Source: Jeotgalicoccus meleagridis (GTDB lineage Bacteria > Bacillota > Bacilli > Staphylococcales > Salinicoccaceae). From it: 64,000 nucleotides of DNA. A program made the position numbers and the translations under genes. The notes under the pieces are model-generated. The model had not been told where the DNA came from and ran no database searches. It worked only from the letters and a program-made list of their open reading frames with translations. Positions 21,670 through 31,356 of the stretch are shown piece by piece; within the stretch, counting starts at the first letter, position 1; every line of letters begins with the position of its first letter. Location of the stretch: NCBI RefSeq assembly GCF_903994045.1, contig NZ_CAJEWD010000008.1, positions 512,532-576,531 of the forward strand. The letters run 5' to 3'.

Positions 21670-22440
21670 CTATTTCCTCCCAATAAAAGCAAGTGCACGT
21701 CCTGTATTGCCTTTTTCAAGACGGTAAGAAAAGAAAGGTGTCTCTTCTGTCCCAAAATCACTGACATAAATCTGCTGATCACTAAGCCCAGCATCTCTTG
21801 CTTGTTGTTGATTAATTTTTTTTAAATCTAAATTATATCCAGTTCGGGTCTTTACAACTGCATCCAACGGATAGCTAAGTTGATCGATGACATTTTTATC
21901 GACTTCATAATGACTACCGCTAATGCCTGGACCGATAGCCACTCTAAGATCCTCGATTCTCCCCTGATACACATCGATTAGTTTCTTAGTAATTTCTAAA
22001 GAAGTGCCTCTCCAACCCGCATGCACAAGGCCATGGAAATTATCAGTCTCACTCCATATATACACTGGTATACAGTCAGCGTAATTCATAGTTAATAAAA
22101 TTCCAACTTCATACGAATAAATACCATCAACATCATAAAAGTTATCCGTAAGTTGACGTGAGTTTAAGCCTCGGTGATCACTTGTCACTTCTTTAATATT
22201 CGCACCGTGTTTTTGAATGGGTAGCATCCAATGGTTGACTGGAAAATTAATTTCTTTTGCTAACATATCTTGATGTTGATGCACATTTTTTTCATCATCA
22301 CCGATGTATAAGGCCATATTAAAACTATCTTCAGGATAAGCACTTAAACCGTTTGACCTTTTGGTGTAACCAAGTACAATGTCGTCATTTAAAGCACCGA
22401 CAAAATGATTGAAATGTCTAAATGTATATTTATTTTCCAA
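21670..22440 (-). CDS. pgeF: Multicopper oxidase-fold purine nucleoside phosphorylase / peptidoglycan editing factor (YfiH/YlmD family)
   Basis: Member of the DUF152 family. Homologues act as zinc-dependent purine nucleoside phosphorylases, and in E. coli YfiH has been tied to correcting peptidoglycan composition. The metal site residues appear as a His near residue 78 (QKHGA), Cys near 122 (MNYADCIPV) and His near 139 (VHAGWRGT). The 256-residue length is usual. Translation begins at a TTG behind AGGTGG. It sits directly downstream of ftsZ, separated by a hairpin. Confidence 0.92.
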   Translation of the reverse strand: MENKYTFRHFNHFVGALNDDIVLGYTKRSNGLSAYPEDSFNMALYIGDDEKNVHQHQDMLAKEINFPVNHWMLPIQKHGANIKEVTSDHRGLNSRQLTDNFYDVDGIYSYEVGILLTMNYADCIPVYIWSETDNFHGLVHAGWRGTSLEITKKLIDVYQGRIEDLRVAIGPGISGSHYEVDKNVIDQLSYPLDAVVKTRTGYNLDLKKINQQQARDAGLSDQQIYVSDFGTEETPFFSYRLEKGNTGRALAFIGRK

Positions 22441-22459
22441 ATGATTACCACCTATAAGT

Positions 22460-22491
22460 AAAGGAGATATTGGGTTAACAATATCTCCTTT
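22460..22491. terminator. Hairpin after ftsZ, possible weak terminator
   Basis: A perfect 12-bp inverted repeat (AAAGGAGATATT with its complement, 8-base loop) lies between ftsZ and pgeF. There is no real T run on either strand, so it may act as a partial terminator or protect the ftsZ mRNA end. It also holds an AGGAG-like segment. Confidence 0.5.
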
Positions 22492-22518
22492 AGAAATTCT
22501 AACTATATATTCGATCGT

Positions 22519-23700
22519 TTATCTTCTGCGTCTATCTCTTCTTGAACTATTGCCTTTTAAGAAAGTAGGTACATCTGGCTCATCTTGTCCACGATTATCG
22601 TGTCCGCCTCGTCCTTGAGAAAATTGATCGTCTTCAGTAATATCTCTTGAATCATAATTTGGTGTTTGAGAGAAATTAGAACCGCCACCGCGAGACTGAA
22701 CATTAGTATCATTTTCTACAGGTCTATCTGCAGAACGTTGAACTGATTTTTCGTTAAAGCCTGTCGCAATGACTGTAATTACAATTTCATCTTCTAATTC
22801 AGGATTAATTACTGTACCGAAAATCATGTTAACATCTTCGTCAGCAGCGTCTTGTACGATATCAGCGGCTTCTTGCGCTTCAAATAATGATAGCGATTCT
22901 CCACCAGTAATATTCATTAGGACACCTTGAGCACCAACGATTGATGTTTCTAATAATGGACTTGAAATAGCTTTTTTAGCTGCTTCAACTGCACGGTTTT
23001 CTCCTGAAGAGATACCGATACCCATTAAAGCTGAACCTTGGTTTTGCATGATTGTTTTAACGTCTGCAAAGTCTAAGTTAACTTCACCGCTTACAGCGAT
23101 TAAATCAGAAATACCTTGAACACCTTGACGTAGTACGTTATCTGCTTCCTTAAATGCTTCCATCATAGGCGTAGACTTGTCTACTATATCTAAGAGTCTG
23201 TCATTTGGGATGACAATAAGCGTATCTACTGCAGCTTTCATTTGTTCAACTCCAGCAGCTGCTTGTGTTTGTCTCTTACGACCTTCAAATGAAAATGGAC
23301 GAGTAACGACACCCACAGTGAGCGCGCCCATTTCTTTAGCGACTTTAGCAACAACAGGTGCTGCACCAGTACCTGTTCCACCGCCCATACCAGCAGTGAC
23401 AAAGACCATGTCAGCACCTTGAATCGCGTCTTCTATTTGTTCACGTGATTCTTCAGCTGCTTTCTTACCGATATCAGGATTTGCACCTGCACCAAGACCA
23501 CGAGTCAGTTTATCTCCAATTTGAATCTTTGACTCTGCCTTTGATAAATTAAGAGCTTGTCCGTCAGTGTTGATTGCAATAAATTCAACATTAGACATGC
23601 CATCATCAATCATACGGTTAACGGCATTATTACCGCCACCGCCGACACCGATAACTTTTAACGTTGCCATGTGGTTGAAACCTTGTTCAAATTCTAACAT
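22519..23700 (-). CDS. ftsZ: Cell division GTPase FtsZ
   Basis: Tubulin homologue that polymerises into the Z-ring. The 393 residues show the nucleotide-binding [13 protein letters not shown] near the start and the tubulin signature [11 protein letters not shown] at 107-117, followed by the T7 loop ([11 protein letters not shown]). The C-terminal linker (about 320-375) is Gly, Arg and Asp rich. The final conserved peptide, [18 protein letters not shown], is the binding tail for FtsA and SepF with a basic end. GGAGG lies 9 bases before the ATG. Confidence 0.99.
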   Translation of the reverse strand: MLEFEQGFNHMATLKVIGVGGGGNNAVNRMIDDGMSNVEFIAINTDGQALNLSKAESKIQIGDKLTRGLGAGANPDIGKKAAEESREQIEDAIQGADMVFVTAGMGGGTGTGAAPVVAKVAKEMGALTVGVVTRPFSFEGRKRQTQAAAGVEQMKAAVDTLIVIPNDRLLDIVDKSTPMMEAFKEADNVLRQGVQGISDLIAVSGEVNLDFADVKTIMQNQGSALMGIGISSGENRAVEAAKKAISSPLLETSIVGAQGVLMNITGGESLSLFEAQEAADIVQDAADEDVNMIFGTVINPELEDEIVITVIATGFNEKSVQRSADRPVENDTNVQSRGGGSNFSQTPNYDSRDITEDDQFSQGRGGHDNRGQDEPDVPTFLKGNSSRRDRRRR

Positions 23701-23724
23701 TAATCTTTCCTCCCAAATGTACTT

Positions 23725-25233
23725 CTACTCAAATAAGTTTTTTAATACTTTTTTCATTTTGCTACCTAGACTGCTATCATCTTTTGTTTCTTTAGCTTCT
23801 TCTGATCCTACTCGTGACTCTATTTCATCATCTTCGTAGTCTTCATAATCCTCGTCAGAATCAACACTTTCATCTTCATAAGATGGTGAATCTTCTTCTT
23901 CAGGATAATTGTAATCTTCCTGGTCTAACTCATCTTCTTCAACTTCTGAGTCATCACGATTGACTTGCAACTCGTTTTCTTCTTTGCGTTTGTTAAACAA
24001 GCCGGTAAAGAAGTTCGTTGGTTGCTCTTGTTGATTACTGCTCTCAACATGTTCGCCTGAATCTTCAGGATAGTCATCATAATTATCAATTGTAACATAA
24101 TCTAGTAGCTCATCAAACATAATTCCATTTGATAAAGTCGAGATAGCACTAGTAAACTCGGGTTTTCTAGCTCCCATTTGATTAGGAATATGCACTCTTA
24201 CTTTTTCAGCAACTAGGTCTTGGACTAGTTCCTTAACACCTCTGATGTTTGAAGTACCACCAGTAATGATAAATCCACCTTGCACAGTGTTAATGCCGTT
24301 TGCAGCGATGTTTTCAAAGACGCTCATCAATGCATCTTCAATTACTAGCTCAATTACATCAGCTAGATCTTTTGAGGTAACCTGAAGTCCTTGATCGGAG
24401 TCTGTTTGACTTAACATGAGTTTTTCATCATCACTTGCGTGGTCAAAGAAAGCATGGCCATATTGTTCCTTAGCCTTATCTGCTTCTTCATAAGTCGTGT
24501 TAAACTCATCAACTAAATCAAGCGTAATATCTCGTCCAGCAAGGGCAACGCTATTCGCGTATTTTAATGACCCTCTTTCAAAGTAGGCGAACTGAGTTAA
24601 GTCCATACCAATATCAATAACAACTGCACCAAGTTCAATCTCAGCGTCTGTTAAGACATGTTGATAGTTGAGTGCATCTGAATATACATCAAGCACAGTC
24701 AAACCGGCTGCTTCTACACATTTAATTAAATTAATTAAGAGCGTGCGGTTGGCAGTGATGACACCTGCTTTTACTGTCAAGCTATCCTCAACAATCATCT
24801 CTTTTGGATCATTTACTTCATGTAAACCGTCAACGATGAATGATACTGGATACACACTGACAACTTCTTCATTTGAATGAATATTAGCTGAACGTACATT
24901 TTCTAATAACTCTTCAATATGTTCTCCGGATATTTCCGTTGCTTGGCCACTGAATCGTAATATCTCATCAGTGAAATGAATTTTAGTATCAGCGATTGGT
25001 ATCTTCACAAATACTTCATCAATATCGACACCCGAAGCAATCTTAGCCTTTTTAATTGTATCTATAATTGCATTTTTAGCCTGATCAAAATCATTGATCA
25101 TCCCTTTAGAAACTCCATCAGTGAAGGTCTGGCCGGTACCGATTACATTCACACCATTGTGAAATTTTTCGCCGACAACTACTTTGACACTGGATGAGCC
25201 GATATCAAGGGCAACATAATAATGTTCCTTCAC
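23725..25233 (-). CDS. ftsA: Cell division protein FtsA with a long acidic tail
   Basis: Actin-like ATPase that anchors FtsZ to the membrane. The first 380 residues hold the actin fold (DIGSSSVKVVVGE near the start, VIDIGMDLTQFAYF, and IITGGTSNIRGV). From about 385 to 488 the protein is disordered and rich in Asp and Glu, with a short hydrophobic and basic patch (FFTGLFNKRKEE) in it. The last residues, SKMKKVLKNLFE, are the membrane-binding amphipathic helix. At 502 residues it is longer than most FtsA. Translation starts at a GTG behind GGAGG. ftsZ follows after 24 bp. Confidence 0.97.
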   Translation of the reverse strand: MKEHYYVALDIGSSSVKVVVGEKFHNGVNVIGTGQTFTDGVSKGMINDFDQAKNAIIDTIKKAKIASGVDIDEVFVKIPIADTKIHFTDEILRFSGQATEISGEHIEELLENVRSANIHSNEEVVSVYPVSFIVDGLHEVNDPKEMIVEDSLTVKAGVITANRTLLINLIKCVEAAGLTVLDVYSDALNYQHVLTDAEIELGAVVIDIGMDLTQFAYFERGSLKYANSVALAGRDITLDLVDEFNTTYEEADKAKEQYGHAFFDHASDDEKLMLSQTDSDQGLQVTSKDLADVIELVIEDALMSVFENIAANGINTVQGGFIITGGTSNIRGVKELVQDLVAEKVRVHIPNQMGARKPEFTSAISTLSNGIMFDELLDYVTIDNYDDYPEDSGEHVESSNQQEQPTNFFTGLFNKRKEENELQVNRDDSEVEEDELDQEDYNYPEEEDSPSYEDESVDSDEDYEDYEDDEIESRVGSEEAKETKDDSSLGSKMKKVLKNLFE

Positions 25234-25327
25234 CTTATTGCCTCCTACACAGCCAATTTCATAATACTATTACTAGTTTACATTATACTCTGATTAATGT
25301 GAACTATTTCAAAAAAATATTGCTTAA

Positions 25328-26509
25328 TTACTCTTCTCTTTCTTTGCCTATTTGATTTAATGTATCACTTAGACCGTTTAACGATTCGTTAATGTCTTCT
25401 ATATAGTTAGCGCTACTTGGTTCATTGTATATATTTTCTTTGATTTCTCTGGCTTCAGCACTTTTATACGGTAAGAAGCTTGTACCAACTTCCATATCAA
25501 TGATGCCTTGTAAATCTTCCCCGATTTCTTGACGGATACCAATATAATAATTCATCTTCTCAGCAAATGTTTCATAGTCAGCAACAATCTCTTGACCATC
25601 ATTCATAAAGACGTGGATCCTTCTTTTAGAATTATCGGTTGGTCTAAAGTAAATTTCAGAAATATTTTTTAAGATATCAACCTCTATGTCATTTAAAGCA
25701 GTGACTAGAGCATCGAACTCTTCACCTTCAAAATTGTAGATGATTGGTGCATTTTTAGGAGCTGTTGGATAACCACGCTGGATACGACTATTTTCTAAGA
25801 CTGGGAAATAAAGATCTTCACTATTGATGTATGCAACAGCTTTATACTCATTCACATCCAGAGTAACCCCATTAGGCCAATCTCTACTCGCTGTTACATC
25901 TTTAATGACTGGTAATAACTCGATATTTTCCTCTGCATCATTTAAAGAAATACTGAACATCTTACTACCCAGGCCAAAACCAATTCGCTCTTCTAACTCT
26001 TCTTCCGAAACTAGACTATTGCCATTATATTTAATTTCCTTTACGTCACTGGCACTTGAAAAAACATACCATAATATGGTGATAAGTATAAGAAGTAAAA
26101 TTAAGAGTCCTATAATATAAGCATGAATTTTTTTGAACTTAAATGGCTTCTTGTCTTTTTTTACTTTTTCTTTTTTTTCTTTTTTAGGCTGTCGGTCTTG
26201 TTTTTTCTTCTTTGGTTTTTCTTCTTTTACAGTTTCTTTTGACTTAGTGTGATTCTCTTTTTTATCAAAATCGCTATAGTGCTCAATTGTTAAGCTTGAT
26301 TCTGTACTACTCTTGTCAGTCTTCTTGTTACTTTCTTCTTCTTTTGTTTTTTCATGTGGTGACTTAATCTTGTTATCTTTTGCATCAGGATTTTTAGACG
26401 GCTGAGCACTTGGCTTTTTCTTAGGAGTATAGCCGTTAAATTCGGTATCCTGACGTTTCTTTTTCAATTTTTCTTTTATATCATCTATGTTATTGTCATG
26501 ATCCGACAT
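25328..26509 (-). CDS. divIB: Cell division protein DivIB (FtsQ family)
   Basis: Bitopic membrane protein of the FtsL-DivIC-DivIB divisome subcomplex. Residues 1-128 are a cytoplasmic tail very rich in Lys and Glu. A single membrane helix runs at about 129-151. A POTRA domain follows (about 154-222, DVKEIKYNGNSLVSEEEL), then the beta domain with the DYETFAEKMNYY region and a short acidic tail. AGGAGG precedes the ATG. It lies between murD and ftsA, the staphylococcal order. Confidence 0.95.
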   Translation of the reverse strand: MSDHDNNIDDIKEKLKKKRQDTEFNGYTPKKKPSAQPSKNPDAKDNKIKSPHEKTKEEESNKKTDKSSTESSLTIEHYSDFDKKENHTKSKETVKEEKPKKKKQDRQPKKEKKEKVKKDKKPFKFKKIHAYIIGLLILLLILITILWYVFSSASDVKEIKYNGNSLVSEEELEERIGFGLGSKMFSISLNDAEENIELLPVIKDVTASRDWPNGVTLDVNEYKAVAYINSEDLYFPVLENSRIQRGYPTAPKNAPIIYNFEGEEFDALVTALNDIEVDILKNISEIYFRPTDNSKRRIHVFMNDGQEIVADYETFAEKMNYYIGIRQEIGEDLQGIIDMEVGTSFLPYKSAEAREIKENIYNEPSSANYIEDINESLNGLSDTLNQIGKEREE

Positions 26510-26523
26510 CGACTATCCTCCTA

Positions 26524-27861
26524 TCACACTAATTTATGGAATCCTTCTTTGAAGTGATCTCCTCTTCTCTCGTAATCCTTATATTGATCCCAACTTGCAC
26601 AGGCTGGTGAGAACAAGACAGTATCACCTGGTAGAGCTAACTTGGCAGCTAAGTCAACAGCTGTGTTCGGATTTTGAGTGATTTCAACTGGTATTTTTGA
26701 TGCGTCAGCTAAACTTTTGAATTTATCTTTAGTTTCGCCAAAGGTAATAATCGCTTTTACATGTTTTAAGTATGGTTTAAGTTCTGATAAAGATTGTCCT
26801 CTGTCTAGGCCACCGGCAATCCAAATGATCGGATTAGAAAAACTTTCGAGGGCAAAAGTAGTCGCTAAATTATTAGTTGCTTTTGAATCATTATAATAGC
26901 TTACTCCATTTACTGTACCTAGTGGCTCTAGTCTGTGAGGAATTCCTCCGAACACTCTTAAAGTTTTAACAATTGCCTCGTTTGACACTCCATGAGCTTT
27001 TGCGACTAGTAAAGTAGCTAAAATGTTTTCTATATTATGATTACCTTTTAAAACAATATCACTGACTTTAATTATCTTTTCACCATGCACAATCAAGTAT
27101 TCACCATCAGAGTATGCGTCTGTTTCTTCATGAAGATCAAAATATTGAACCTTACAGTTAATCTCCATATCCTTTAACAATTCTTTTTGTTTATAGTTAA
27201 AGATTAAAAGATCACTAGCAGTCATATTTTGAAAAATTCTTAACTTTGCAGCTTGATAGTCTGCTTTTGAACCATGGTAATCAAGATGTGCTTCATAGAT
27301 ATTAGTAATCACAGCGATATTTGGTCTAAAGTCTATAGTGCCAAGTAATTGAAAGGATGACATTTCCATAATTAGATTGTTCTTAGAGCCTGCTTCCATA
27401 GCTGCGTCTGTTGCTGGGTAGCCGATGTTGCCGCACAGTATAGGATTATTATTATCATTTTCTAATATTTCCCCGAGTAAATAGGTGCAAGTCGTTTTAC
27501 CATTTGTGCCAGTTAAAGCATAAATTGGTGCTTCACTGATATGATGTGCAATCTCCACTTCAGTAATGATCGGTATACCTCTATCTCTTGCTTCAACTAA
27601 GAAAGGAATTGTGTAAGGAATACCTGGGTTTTTTACGATTAGTGTTGTGTCATTTAAGAGATTGATTGGATGATGACCATCGACAATTTCAACACCCCAG
27701 GCCGATAAAGTCTGTTTAGCATCTTCGTCTGAAAAGACTTCATTTGTCGTTAAGGTGACATTGGCACCGAGTCTAACTAATGCATTGACAGCACTTTTAC
27801 CGCTGCGACCATATCCTAAAACTACTACGTTTTGTTTATCGTATCCTGTATAGTCTTTCAT
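26524..27861 (-). CDS. murD: UDP-N-acetylmuramoyl-L-alanine--D-glutamate ligase
   Basis: Adds D-glutamate to UDP-MurNAc-L-Ala in cytosolic peptidoglycan precursor synthesis. The 445 residues begin with the Rossmann domain (VVVLGYGRSGKSA). The ATP-binding motif TGTNGKTT lies at 117-124, and the family motifs EMSSFQL and NPHRLEP-like GGIPHRLEPLG follow. The SPACASWDQY motif near the C-terminus is typical. Its ATG follows the mraY stop with no gap, and a GGGGTG site lies in the end of mraY. Confidence 0.98.
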   Translation of the reverse strand: MKDYTGYDKQNVVVLGYGRSGKSAVNALVRLGANVTLTTNEVFSDEDAKQTLSAWGVEIVDGHHPINLLNDTTLIVKNPGIPYTIPFLVEARDRGIPIITEVEIAHHISEAPIYALTGTNGKTTCTYLLGEILENDNNNPILCGNIGYPATDAAMEAGSKNNLIMEMSSFQLLGTIDFRPNIAVITNIYEAHLDYHGSKADYQAAKLRIFQNMTASDLLIFNYKQKELLKDMEINCKVQYFDLHEETDAYSDGEYLIVHGEKIIKVSDIVLKGNHNIENILATLLVAKAHGVSNEAIVKTLRVFGGIPHRLEPLGTVNGVSYYNDSKATNNLATTFALESFSNPIIWIAGGLDRGQSLSELKPYLKHVKAIITFGETKDKFKSLADASKIPVEITQNPNTAVDLAAKLALPGDTVLFSPACASWDQYKDYERRGDHFKEGFHKLV

Positions 27862-28824
27862 TTACATCACCCCTAAAAAGACACCAATTAGTCCACAGAT
27901 TAAACCAACTGACCAAAAGACAAGCACAATTTTCCATTCATTCCAACCTGATAACTCAAAGTGGTGATGAATTGGTGTCATTTTGAATATTCTTTTCCCA
28001 GTCAGTTTATAAGATGTGACTTGCATCATGACACTTAAGGTTTCTAAGACGAAGACCAAGCCAATAATCAACAGCAATAAGCTATTGTTTAGCATGATGG
28101 ACACGATAGCTATAATACCACCTAGTGCAAGTGAGCCAGTGTCTCCCATAAAGAGTTTAGCTGGGTACTTGTTATAAATTAAAAAGCCAAGTAAGCCTCC
28201 AATTAAAATACATAAGAAGAGTGCAATTTCGCTTTCACCTAGTACAATAGCAATGGCTAAAAATGAACCGAAAGCAATGACTGACGTTCCAGTAGATAAA
28301 CCATCTAAACCGTCTGTTAAATTGACAGCATTTGAGAAGCCAACTAACCAGAACACGATCCATACTACAAAAAAGACACCTAATGGAATAAAGAAGTCTG
28401 TCCCAGGAATTCTAATTCCAGCAACAACATCTGGAATCCACGTAATCATAATAAAGTATATAATGATGGCAACTATGATTTGAAAGAGGAATTTTTGTTT
28501 AGATGATAGTCCAGTATTGTCCTTTTTAACGACGATTATATAATCATCCACAAATCCTATCAGTCCAAATCCTAAAGTTACAATAATCAACACTAATAAC
28601 TTGTATACATCATCCACTAAAAATAAACCGATGATGGAGAGGACAACTGTCACTGATATAAATGACAAGCCTCCCATAGTCGGAGTCCCTGTTTTCACTA
28701 AGTGACTCTCAGGTCCTTCTTCTCGAATCGTTTGCCCAAATTTCATCCTCTTTAATAAGGGAATAATGATTGGTATAAGTACTGCTGTTAGCACTAAAGC
28801 TAAGGCTAAAAATATAAAGTTCAT
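27862..28824 (-). CDS. mraY: Phospho-N-acetylmuramoyl-pentapeptide transferase
   Basis: Integral membrane enzyme that makes lipid I from UDP-MurNAc-pentapeptide and undecaprenyl phosphate. It has about ten membrane segments in 320 residues. Conserved catalytic and binding motifs are visible: the paired aspartates in GFVDDYI, NLTDGLDGLSTG, FMGDTGSLALGG and the histidine cluster TPIHHHFE. GGAGG precedes the ATG. It sits between pbp1 and murD. Confidence 0.98.
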   Translation of the reverse strand: MNFIFLALALVLTAVLIPIIIPLLKRMKFGQTIREEGPESHLVKTGTPTMGGLSFISVTVVLSIIGLFLVDDVYKLLVLIIVTLGFGLIGFVDDYIIVVKKDNTGLSSKQKFLFQIIVAIIIYFIMITWIPDVVAGIRIPGTDFFIPLGVFFVVWIVFWLVGFSNAVNLTDGLDGLSTGTSVIAFGSFLAIAIVLGESEIALFLCILIGGLLGFLIYNKYPAKLFMGDTGSLALGGIIAIVSIMLNNSLLLLIIGLVFVLETLSVMMQVTSYKLTGKRIFKMTPIHHHFELSGWNEWKIVLVFWSVGLICGLIGVFLGVM

Positions 28825-28833
28825 AAGTCCTCC

Positions 28834-30981
28834 TTAATCGTTAGGGTCTTTGGATGATAAAGTAACTTCGAGTGCTGAATCTTCACTCAGGACTGTACCG
28901 GCATTTATAGATTGATTTTCTACGTAACCTTCTCCATTTACGGTAATATCTATACCAATAAAATCACTAAGTATTATCGCTTCTCTTTTCGATAGTCCTT
29001 TAAAATCAGGCATGGTGGCATCACCATCTGTTTTGACAAAGAGAGTATCATACGGTAGAAGCGTATCATCTTTAGGGAACTGATCTGTTATCTCAGTACC
29101 TTCCCCTACTATTTTTACGTCAATTGTATCATTTAATTCTTCAAGCAAGCTATCAACTTGTTGTCCTGTATAATCACCAATTTCAATGACATCATGTTCA
29201 GTTGATACATCTGCATTTGAAACTTCTAAATATTTCAGAGTTCTTTCCATAAGGGGGTTAAATCCTCTGGACACCCCGTAATCCCAAGTTTCACTCTCAT
29301 TTTCACTTGCGAGTTTAATACCGTAGTAGATAATCACTTCTGGGTCATCCTTAGGTGCATAACCTAAAAATGATGTGAAGAACTGGTAATCCCCGTCTAA
29401 GTATCCACCCGTTTCTGGATCATACACTTGTGCAGTTCCGGATTTACCTGTGACTTCATAATCATCAGATTTATACTGTGGGTTATGATCTAGAGAACCA
29501 CCAATTAATGTGTTCATCTCTTCTACAGTTTTATTAGCCGCTTCTTTTGAGATGACTTGTCTGACGACTTCTTCTTCTCCTTGATAGACGACTTCGCCAT
29601 TTTCATCTGTAATTTCATCAACGACATATGGTTTTTTCATCTGACCCTCATTTAATAAGGCGGTCATTCCTTGAATTAATTGAATCGGTGTAACAGTCGA
29701 TGATTGACCGAATGAAGTTGTTTTTTGTTGCAGTTCATTATCCCAAGCGATTTGTCCGCTTGATTCTGTAGGAAATTCTGAGCCGGTAGTTTCACCAAAG
29801 CCAAATTTCTTATAGTAGTCGAGCATTTTATCTGCTCCAACCTTATCCTGAAGAATCATCATCAGTACGTTGGAAGAATACTGCATACCTTCATTATAAG
29901 TTATATTGCCCCAACCACTTTTCTCCCAATCGTAAATTGTAGCATCCATGACATCCATAGACCCAGATGTATAGTATGCATCCGGATCATACACCCCTTC
30001 TTCTATGGCTGCTGCTAATCCAAATACTTTAAATGTAGAACCCGGTTCAAATGAATATTCGTACAGCATATTAAGCCAACTATTTCCAAAGCCTTCTCTC
30101 GTTTCCGGATTAAATGATGGTCTTTGGCCAGATGCTAGAATTTCACCTGTTTTGGCATCGGCCACCACAGCGATTAATTCCTCTGGTTTAAAGTGCTCTT
30201 CCATATCTTTTAGAGAGTCCTCTAAATACAACTGAATGTTTGAATCAATTGTTAATTTAACATCATGACCGTCAACTGGCGCTTTGACCTTATCTGTATC
30301 AGGCACAATATAGCCCCAGACGTCTTGGTTGTAATCCATACTGCCATCTTCTCCAGATAAAAGATCATCGTATATTTTTTCAAGTCCAAGCTGTCCAGTG
30401 AGCTCTTGTGTTTCTTGATTTAATTCAGCTAAACCAATGAGATGGGATGCAAATTGTCCATTCGGATAAAAACGTCTCGTTTCTGGTTCAAACACCAAGC
30501 CTGTTGCTTCTGAGTCTTGTAAAAAGTTTTTATCGTTATAGGAAATATTTCGACCTGCTTGTCCGAGCTCCATTTGAAAGCGTCCTTCTTCAATGCTCTT
30601 TTCTATGAGCTCTTGTATTTCCTTTTTATCCATGTCGATAACTTCAGATAAAATTTTAGCTGTTTCTTCTGGGTTTGAAACATGATTTGGATAATTTTCA
30701 TCTGTTATCACTACGACTCTATAAGCTTCCATGTCTGAGGCAAGTATATTACCAGAACGATCGGTAATGTCTCCTCTTTCAGCTTGTGATACTGAGCTAA
30801 CGGAGTACTTATCTTCTCCTCTAGCGACTAAATCCTCATCATCTATTGTTTGAAATATCATCAATCTGATGAATTGACCAATAATCAATAGAAAAAGCAC
30901 TCCTATACCGAAATATATCAGGAGTGCACCAGGTGTAGTCTTACTATTGTTCAGTCTGATTTTCCGTCTAATCTTGACCAT
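28834..30981 (-). CDS. pbp1: Penicillin-binding protein 1, division transpeptidase with PASTA domains
   Basis: Class B penicillin-binding protein that crosslinks septal peptidoglycan. It has an N-terminal membrane helix (about 15-40), a dimerisation region, and a transpeptidase domain with the active-site STFK near residue 314 (EPGSTFKVFG), the SSN motif near 371 and KSGTAQ near 513. The C-terminal part from about 590 has two PASTA repeats, as in S. aureus Pbp1. The 715 residues are normal for that family. Its start overlaps ftsL by 14 bases, linking the two divisome proteins. Confidence 0.97.
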   Translation of the reverse strand: MVKIRRKIRLNNSKTTPGALLIYFGIGVLFLLIIGQFIRLMIFQTIDDEDLVARGEDKYSVSSVSQAERGDITDRSGNILASDMEAYRVVVITDENYPNHVSNPEETAKILSEVIDMDKKEIQELIEKSIEEGRFQMELGQAGRNISYNDKNFLQDSEATGLVFEPETRRFYPNGQFASHLIGLAELNQETQELTGQLGLEKIYDDLLSGEDGSMDYNQDVWGYIVPDTDKVKAPVDGHDVKLTIDSNIQLYLEDSLKDMEEHFKPEELIAVVADAKTGEILASGQRPSFNPETREGFGNSWLNMLYEYSFEPGSTFKVFGLAAAIEEGVYDPDAYYTSGSMDVMDATIYDWEKSGWGNITYNEGMQYSSNVLMMILQDKVGADKMLDYYKKFGFGETTGSEFPTESSGQIAWDNELQQKTTSFGQSSTVTPIQLIQGMTALLNEGQMKKPYVVDEITDENGEVVYQGEEEVVRQVISKEAANKTVEEMNTLIGGSLDHNPQYKSDDYEVTGKSGTAQVYDPETGGYLDGDYQFFTSFLGYAPKDDPEVIIYYGIKLASENESETWDYGVSRGFNPLMERTLKYLEVSNADVSTEHDVIEIGDYTGQQVDSLLEELNDTIDVKIVGEGTEITDQFPKDDTLLPYDTLFVKTDGDATMPDFKGLSKREAIILSDFIGIDITVNGEGYVENQSINAGTVLSEDSALEVTLSSKDPND

Positions 30982-31345
30982 ACTTTTCTACAACCTTTAC
31001 ATTGCTATTATTAAGATCTAAGCCCAATTCTTGAGCTTTTTCATATATGCGATCGTAGGAAGCAAGGTAGGTAACTTCAGTTTGTAATTCACTGATTTCA
31101 CCATTCTTAACTGATATTGATTGTTCTAATTCTGTCATTTCTTTTTGGTAGTTGTGAGCTTCCATTTTTAAAGATAGCACATACACTGAGGCGACTGCAA
31201 TTAGAATTACAAGCCCTATGTAAACTGCCATTTCTAGGCGCTTAATGCCGACAACCTTAGCGCGTGTTCTCGTCTTCTTTTGACTGTCTGTGCGCGGGGT
31301 TGTCTTATGAGTTGGTTGGACTTCATTATATCTTTCTACTACCAC
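30968..31345 (-). CDS. ftsL: Cell division protein FtsL
   Basis: Small bitopic divisome protein that pairs with DivIC and DivIB. The 125 residues have a basic N-terminal tail, one membrane helix at about 37-59 (MAVYIGLVILIAVASVYVLSL) and a heptad-patterned extracellular stretch (TELEQSISVKNGEISELQTEV). Sequence conservation is low as usual, so position between rsmH and pbp1 is important support. It probably starts at a GTG with a GGAAG-like site, and its end overlaps pbp1. Confidence 0.92.
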   Translation of the reverse strand: MVVERYNEVQPTHKTTPRTDSQKKTRTRAKVVGIKRLEMAVYIGLVILIAVASVYVLSLKMEAHNYQKEMTELEQSISVKNGEISELQTEVTYLASYDRIYEKAQELGLDLNNSNVKVVEKYGQD

Positions 31346-31356
31346 GACAACACTTC

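Noticed and set aside
21666-21794. Longer N-terminus for yggS reaching into pgeF
   Set aside because: The extension is antisense to nothing but overlaps pgeF in another frame, and GGGAGG supports the ATG at 21665.
22460-22491. Riboswitch or operator at the ftsZ-pgeF junction
   Set aside because: It is only a simple hairpin of 12 bp without further conserved structure.
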